From the NCBI GenBank assembly GCA_016177265.1, contig JACOVP010000034.1, positions 1 to 25,914 on the forward strand: 25,914 nucleotides of DNA. Reading direction: 5' to 3'. Shown here in pieces: positions 22,011 through 25,914 of the stretch (the stretch's first letter is position 1; every line of letters starts with the position of its first letter). The position numbers were made by a program, and so were the translations under genes. The notes under the pieces are model-generated. The model did not search any database. It was not told where the DNA came from and saw nothing but the letters and a program-made list of their open reading frames with translations. Source of the stretch: Candidatus Woesearchaeota archaeon (GTDB taxonomy: Archaea; Nanobdellota; Nanobdellia; SCGC-AAA011-G17; UBA489).

Positions 22011-22313
22011 ATGAAAAAGCATAAAGGAACTAAGCTGTTTCCGATTCTTGCTGCAGTCAGCATTCTCCTGCTTGTAGGAGTCTATGCTGGGATGAGTACT
22101 CTTGTAACTGCTGATAAGAATACTGGTATGACAGAGCACATGGGTGACATGCAGACTATGATGCAGGGCATGTCTACTATGATGGGAGATATGAATAAGA
22201 TGCATGAAGAGTGTGGAGAGATGATGAAGAGCGGAGATATGAACAAGATGGGAGGCATGATGGGTTCTTCTGGTGGCATGAGCCAAGAAGAGCACGAAAG
22301 CCATCATAAATAA
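22011..22313 (+). CDS. Exported Met/His-rich protein, probable copper-binding
   Basis: This 100-aa protein has an N-terminal signal or anchor helix (LFPILAAVSILLLVGVYAGM), then a body with about eighteen Met in 70 residues as MxxM and MM groups (MQTMMQGMSTMMGDMNKMH). It has one Cys (EECGEM) and a His tail (EEHESHHK). Met-rich exported segments of this kind bind Cu(I)/Ag(I) in PcoE-, CopK- and CusF-like proteins. The sequence is low in complexity, so homology cannot be assigned. It is the first gene after the second operator. Confidence 0.75.
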   Translation: MKKHKGTKLFPILAAVSILLLVGVYAGMSTLVTADKNTGMTEHMGDMQTMMQGMSTMMGDMNKMHEECGEMMKSGDMNKMGGMMGSSGGMSQEEHESHHK

Positions 22314-22319
22314 GAGCAT

Positions 22320-22562
22320 ATGCAAGGGCAAACGTCATCACTGTGGACAGGCATCATCATTGGAGCGCTAGCAATGTTCTTTTTGGTGAACTTTGTCAGC
22401 AATAACTTTTTTTCAGCGACTTTGATGTCCCCCAATACCTGTGCCATGATGCACGGCCCTTCCTCCTATTTTCACCATACAGGGTTTTGGTTGATCCTTA
22501 TTTTACTCGTCATCTTTGGAGTCTTAGCTTACAAGTCACTCAATCAGTCGAAGAAAAAATAG
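22320..22562 (+). CDS. Small two-helix membrane protein with Cys/Met/His loop
   Basis: This 80-aa protein has membrane helices at about 9-28 and 56-71. The outside loop between them reads SATLMSPNTCAMMHGPSSYF and continues HHTG, clustering one Cys, three Met and three His. The C-terminus is Lys-rich and cytosolic. It starts 6 bases after the Met-rich gene. The ligand-rich loop suggests soft-metal binding at the outer face. No family is recognised. Confidence 0.65.
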   Translation: MQGQTSSLWTGIIIGALAMFFLVNFVSNNFFSATLMSPNTCAMMHGPSSYFHHTGFWLILILLVIFGVLAYKSLNQSKKK

Positions 22563-22588
22563 AGATGAGTATCTTAAAGGAGGGTTGC

Positions 22589-22723
22589 ATGAAAGGCTTT
22601 GCGCATGACGCTGGAGATTGCATCCAAGTTAGAAAAACTGAGCGTGGCGAGATGGCTGTTAAACTTTGTACCATGATCGAGAAGTGTGAGTGCGGCAGGT
22701 ATCCCTGCTGCGTTACTAAGTGA
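22589..22723 (+). CDS. Small cytosolic Cys-rich protein, metallothionein-like
   Basis: This 44-aa protein has six Cys (C11, C27, C33, C35, C40, C41), with the cluster EKCECGRYPCC, and no membrane segment. ATG 22589 is chosen because AAAGGAGGG ends 4 bases before it. An in-frame ATG at 22565 would put that site inside the gene. The spacing does not match a known zinc-finger. Cytosolic buffering of a soft metal is a reasonable inference from the Cys content and the operon. Confidence 0.6.
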   Translation: MKGFAHDAGDCIQVRKTERGEMAVKLCTMIEKCECGRYPCCVTK

Positions 22724-22730
22724 TTAGATT

Positions 22731-23051
22731 ATGACAAACACAACGTTGCGTCATAGATGGAAAATGGTGCTCTGCTGCGTTGTACCATTAGTTCTTCTCA
22801 TAGTTGCTGTTTCTTTCTTTGGACTAAGCAAGAGCTATCTTTTCTGGTTCATCCTTCTACTCTGCCCATTGATGCATTACTTCATGATGAAGGATATGCA
22901 TGGAGAACATAAGGATCATGGGGTACACCAAGAAAAAGAAACTCCATCGGTGAAGACCAAGAGAAGCTATGGGACTTTTATATTTTTAGCAATTTCTACG
23001 GTGTTATTAATTATCATGCTTCTCGTGATGCATCCTGAATGGTTTGATTAA
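22731..23051 (+). CDS. DUF2933-like membrane protein
   Basis: This 106-aa protein has membrane helices at about 12-30, 35-52 and 80-100. The second ends in LLLCPLMHYFMMKDMHGEHKDHG, which matches the DUF2933 pattern of Leu-Cys-Pro-Leu-Met-His followed by Met/His-rich residues. I recall that family from bacterial copper and mercury resistance loci. Here it sits with a DUF5676-like protein and a Met-rich exported protein, which supports the metal reading of the locus. It ends 5 bases before the convergent top6A gene. Confidence 0.75.
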   Translation: MTNTTLRHRWKMVLCCVVPLVLLIVAVSFFGLSKSYLFWFILLLCPLMHYFMMKDMHGEHKDHGVHQEKETPSVKTKRSYGTFIFLAISTVLLIIMLLVMHPEWFD

Positions 23052-23056
23052 ATAAT

Positions 23057-24163
23057 TTATTCTAGAAATTCTTTATTCTTGATTTTTGATGGAAGATAGG
23101 TTTCGCTAATAAAGCTAATGCCTTTTGTAGCTAAGGCTTGAATTTCAACCTTTCCATTGAGCTCTTTCATCATCTTGAACTGGCGTTGCCATTGCTTATT
23201 GTCTTTAAACCACTCATATTCTGAGATTTGTTTCAACCTTGTTATGTCTTGGTCATTTAGCTTGATAAGTTGTTTTTTTAGATCGTATTTTGTTATGTCA
23301 TCGCAGGTTATGCCCAGTAATTTTACATTGGGGATGGTCAAACGCTCTGAAGCATGGGCGAGGGCAATGGATCCATATTTGACGACAGAATAAATATAGA
23401 ACCCCCAGGGATCATTATCCACAAGAACGTAGATGGGAAGATTTTTTTCTTCAGACAACCGTTGCAGCAAACGACGAATGCCTCTTGTAGTTTGGCCCTG
23501 TGATGTAATTAGCAGACTATTGTTTTTCTGCCAAAATTTATCTTCATTTAATCTCTCAAAGATTGCAGCTTTCTCCATGTAGAGGATATATTTTGCATTC
23601 ACTTTTTTGAGGACTAATTCATCCGTAATAGATGGAATAGAATAACCACCCCTACCTAACTTTGAGCAATCAATGGTATCACCGCTATCTTCCAAGACAA
23701 TATTACCCACCATGCTGCCCATCTTATTTGCTGAGACATGCATCTCTTCTCTGGATAAGTCTGCAATAACTTCGAGATCTTCTATGACTTTATCAGATTC
23801 CACTTGATCGTCGACAATATTCACATTCGTCCCCGGAATTGTTCTCTTCACCATGTAGAAGACTCCTCGCAGGTGTTCGTGCTTTCCTGTATCTAACAGT
23901 TCTTTCTTGATGGTGCGGGCGATTTCTACTGTCTGCAGGAATTTTTTTGCGTGCGCAACGTTGAAAAAACTGCGAGAACCTTTCTTGCTGCCAAGCCTCA
24001 ATGTTTTTGTCTTTTGATCAAAGACGATATTGCTTAAGTTTCTTAGCGTGAACGAGATTTCTGGATTCTTTCCTTTTTCTATATCGTGCACTAGCTTGTT
24101 TCCTAATTCTTTCAATTTTTCTGAACTTTTACTTTTTTCCTTTGTCATTGGTTTGTTCACCAT
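23057..24163 (-). CDS. top6A: DNA topoisomerase VI subunit A
   Basis: This 368-aa protein is the usual family length. The winged-helix domain holds the DNA-cleaving Tyr103 in HEHLRGVFYMVKRTIPGTN (Phe-Tyr here, Tyr-Tyr in many relatives). It is followed by ESDKVIEDLEV. The Toprim domain has YILYMEKAAIFERL (acidic Glu) and VLVDNDPWGFYIYSVVKYGS (Asp-x-Asp for Mg2+). With subunit B it makes an ATP-dependent enzyme that breaks both DNA strands to remove supercoils and decatenate. The start is either ATG 24163 or ATG 24148. The latter has GGTGA 9 bases upstream and is a good alternative. Both overlap the end of top6B (24129), so the two are co-translated. Confidence 0.95.
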   Translation of the reverse strand: MVNKPMTKEKSKSSEKLKELGNKLVHDIEKGKNPEISFTLRNLSNIVFDQKTKTLRLGSKKGSRSFFNVAHAKKFLQTVEIARTIKKELLDTGKHEHLRGVFYMVKRTIPGTNVNIVDDQVESDKVIEDLEVIADLSREEMHVSANKMGSMVGNIVLEDSGDTIDCSKLGRGGYSIPSITDELVLKKVNAKYILYMEKAAIFERLNEDKFWQKNNSLLITSQGQTTRGIRRLLQRLSEEKNLPIYVLVDNDPWGFYIYSVVKYGSIALAHASERLTIPNVKLLGITCDDITKYDLKKQLIKLNDQDITRLKQISEYEWFKDNKQWQRQFKMMKELNGKVEIQALATKGISFISETYLPSKIKNKEFLE

Positions 24164-25914
24164 TGGCTTGCGCCATTAATTCTGGTAATCCTTTCTTTAA
24201 AATCTTTTGCAAGTCTGCAGTAATATTTGATTTTTTCTTTCTGGTTAGCTCTGCCAGCGCATCTGCAACCTCTGGAATATACTTTTCGAAGAGAGAAACA
24301 CGCTCTTTTGCTTCCTTGACTCTAACGTTTTTTCTTATGTATGCATTGAGCTTTCTTCCTACTTCTTGCAACGCTAGTTTAATTTCCTTAATAATCTCTG
24401 GATAATGGGCAATGGCCTCTTTTGATTCTGAAGTAAAAGGCACCCAGACTGAGGCAATGTGCAACACTATGACTGCTGGACCTGATGGCAATGCGCCTTT
24501 GCTCTGTTGCAACCCATAGTTCTTCCAATCAGTATTAACAACAGATTTTGTTATTGCACAAGCGCTTTGCTGATAAATCAAAGGAACCCTATTTGCAAAT
24601 CTTATTAATCTGACTAATTCATCTTGCCGTAATGAACTGCCCCCGTAAGCAATAGCAACTTCTACCTGGAATGGTATTCCTCTATAAACAGCCGGCGATC
24701 TTGAAACTGTAGCATAAAAATCAGCTGTTACTTCTTTCTTCAAACCTTTTAATAATAATTCCTCACTAATCGGACTTAGACAGTCTGTTGGTGGCGCCAT
24801 TATCTTTGTCTGTTGGATTACTTTGAATATTTTATCAGCATCCTTGTGTGTAATATCTTTAGGCTTCACTTCTGGTTTTAAAGCAGCCTTGTTTATTATT
24901 TCATCAGCAACTGCATTGCTTACTCTTGAAAATTCATTTGTTAAAAAGGATCTTAAGTTTCTAGATTCAGTATTTCTTAGCATCCTTACTAAAATCCCTA
25001 ATTCGATACCATAAGGGTGGGGTTTAATCTCTTTGGGCTCTTTAGGCAATTCATTTGTTACCTTCTTAAATTCAACTTTTTCATTCAAAGGATTGATGTA
25101 AACTAGATTTAGATGAGGATTTGCAATTGCAGTCTGTTTTAAATATTCATCAACACCCAATCTACCTTTCTGGTATTTTCCTTCTAACTCAATTTCAACC
25201 TTTGTTCCATGATCCTTCATCCATGTTATTTCCTTGTCAACAACAATCTCTGGTTCATTCTTAGCGATGTCAATATGCAGTTCATAGTAGTGTGTTGGTT
25301 TTTTTGGTGATATCCTAGAAGTTATTCTGACCGGTTTGCTTGTTGTTAATTGACCATACAACACGGAAGCGGAATTATGGACTAATACACCGTTCGCTAT
25401 AAAATTATTGCCATGTAGCATAGTAAGGTCATATACAAAAGGTTCTCTAGACTCGCTTTTACTTTTTTTAATCACTGGAACAAAAATTATATCAGAATTC
25501 AGTAAACAATATAATTCTTGTAGTTCGATCGGTATCTTTTTATCTTTTATTTTAGACATAAAGGTTTTATATGTCGAGAATAATATGGGGTAACTTATAG
25601 GTCTATTTCTAGAAAATATATGCGAATATACAAAATCGCTATTCTTTAAGCTTAATCTATTTCTTAAAGACATTAATTGTTTGCTGATAAAAGGTACTCT
25701 TTCTATTTGGCTATGTTTAGTATCTAAATGTCCATTTTTAATAATTTTTTTTAACTTATTCTCTTGTCCAGAATGGTAGAACCCTATTTCTTCATAGAAT
25801 CTCTTAACATTATTCTCACCACTTACAATTAATCTTAAATCATTATTAGCCTTATTTACCCTACAAAAAATGCCAAACTGAAGTAAAAATAAAGACATAT
25901 ATTTAATCATATTC
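24129..25914 (-). CDS. top6B: DNA topoisomerase VI subunit B, intein-containing, 5' end outside window
   Basis: From Ser at 25373-25371 the protein continues as Top6B: SASVLYGQLTTSKPVRITSR, then the transducer and helix-two-turn-helix regions, including NRVPLIYQQSACAITKSVVN, VILHIASVWVPFTSESKEAI, and a Lys-rich end. In relatives the segment before S-A-x-V-L-Y is the ATP-binding GQQGxG motif. Here that place is taken by an intein whose C-terminal splice motif is intact. Residues upstream of the intein, including the rest of the GHKL ATPase fold, lie beyond the window. Subunit B binds ATP and closes the enzyme around DNA. It overlaps top6A by up to 35 bases. Confidence 0.93.
   Translation of the reverse strand, partial: NMIKYMSLFLLQFGIFCRVNKANNDLRLIVSGENNVKRFYEEIGFYHSGQENKLKKIIKNGHLDTKHSQIERVPFISKQLMSLRNRLSLKNSDFVYSHIFSRNRPISYPILFSTYKTFMSKIKDKKIPIELQELYCLLNSDIIFVPVIKKSKSESREPFVYDLTMLHGNNFIANGVLVHNSASVLYGQLTTSKPVRITSRISPKKPTHYYELHIDIAKNEPEIVVDKEITWMKDHGTKVEIELEGKYQKGRLGVDEYLKQTAIANPHLNLVYINPLNEKVEFKKVTNELPKEPKEIKPHPYGIELGILVRMLRNTESRNLRSFLTNEFSRVSNAVADEIINKAALKPEVKPKDITHKDADKIFKVIQQTKIMAPPTDCLSPISEELLLKGLKKEVTADFYATVSRSPAVYRGIPFQVEVAIAYGGSSLRQDELVRLIRFANRVPLIYQQSACAITKSVVNTDWKNYGLQQSKGALPSGPAVIVLHIASVWVPFTSESKEAIAHYPEIIKEIKLALQEVGRKLNAYIRKNVRVKEAKERVSLFEKYIPEVADALAELTRKKKSNITADLQKILKKGLPELMAQANGEQTNDKGKK
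25374..25914 (-). mobile_element. Intein in Top6B (C-terminal part) with LAGLIDADG-type endonuclease remains
   Basis: The C-terminal 180 residues of an intein are in frame. The final splicing blocks read FVYDLTMLHGNNFIANGVLV followed by His-Asn. The Asn codon is at 25376-25374 and the +1 residue is Ser. This is the standard block F/G sequence, with the penultimate His and terminal Asn needed for splicing. Upstream, MSLFLLQFGIFCRVNK, then LRLIVSGENNVKRFYEEIGF, matches the second half of a LAGLIDADG (DOD) homing endonuclease. The insertion point is inside the GHKL ATP-binding motif. The first splice block and the first LAGLIDADG are outside the window, so activity of the endonuclease cannot be judged. 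Confidence 0.92.

Noticed and set aside
21948..22331. Minus-strand ORF rich in His and Leu opposite the Met-rich protein
   Set aside because: Its His richness is the mirror of repeated ATG codons on the plus strand, where promoter, ribosome site and operon context support the gene.
22487..22588. Longer N-terminus for the small Cys-rich protein
   Set aside because: It would overlap most of the second helix of the preceding gene. The strong AAAGGAGGG just before 22589 marks the likely start.
1..25914. CRISPR arrays, rRNA genes or a replication origin
   Set aside because: I saw no regularly spaced direct repeats, no rRNA-like stretches and no clustered origin-type repeats. The only longer repeated block is the 29-base promoter element.

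Overview
The window reads as a DPANN-type archaeal chromosome, most likely Woesearchaeota/Pacearchaeota-like. The evidence is archaeal ribosomal proteins S8e and L37e, an LSm protein, DNA topoisomerase VI subunits A and B, tRNAs with bulge-helix-bulge introns, TATA boxes about 25 nt upstream of leaderless starts, and very large Cys-rich surface proteins of a kind I recall from those lineages. The phylum is an inference from recalled families, not a computed placement. No gene-free stretch exceeds about 120 bases, so there are no large empty regions.

Layout. (1) 1-5700 is an accessory region. It holds a Vsr nuclease, an NgoPII-type endonuclease and a C5 cytosine methyltransferase with a winged-helix protein; a winged-helix/unknown two-gene unit; a tiny AbrB-like gene (52 codons) coupled to a 62-aa partner; a decayed transposase; and a HEPN-like protein. 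(2) 5700-6900 is core translation: S8e, LSm, L37e and a tRNA-Leu gene with two introns. (3) 6900-15600 is a minus-strand operon of envelope proteins: a small winged-helix protein, a 658-aa membrane-anchored protein, a 1911-aa secreted protein and a polytopic membrane protein. (4) 15700-17830 holds a DEAD-box helicase, a nucleoside deaminase, and tRNA-Val and tRNA-Thr genes with three more introns. (5) 17900-23050 is a thiol/soft-metal locus. A membrane-anchored winged-helix protein is followed by two units (18568-21932 and 22011-23051) that share a nearly identical 29-nt promoter/operator. They encode Cys-, Met- and His-rich membrane and exported proteins, DUF5676-like and DUF2933-like proteins and a thioredoxin-CcdA fusion. 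Three consecutive tail-bearing proteins end in exactly Met-Val-Gly-Gly-Cys. (6) 23057-25914 holds topoisomerase VI subunits A and B, with the B gene interrupted by an intein that runs off the window.

The most notable points are these. Three tRNA genes carry five introns, three of them at non-canonical positions, and each can be folded by eye into a bulge-helix-bulge. The metal/thiol locus combines the MVGGC tails with the duplicated operator. The intein sits at the ATP-binding motif of Top6B. The AbrB-like gene is easily missed and has an inverted repeat just upstream.
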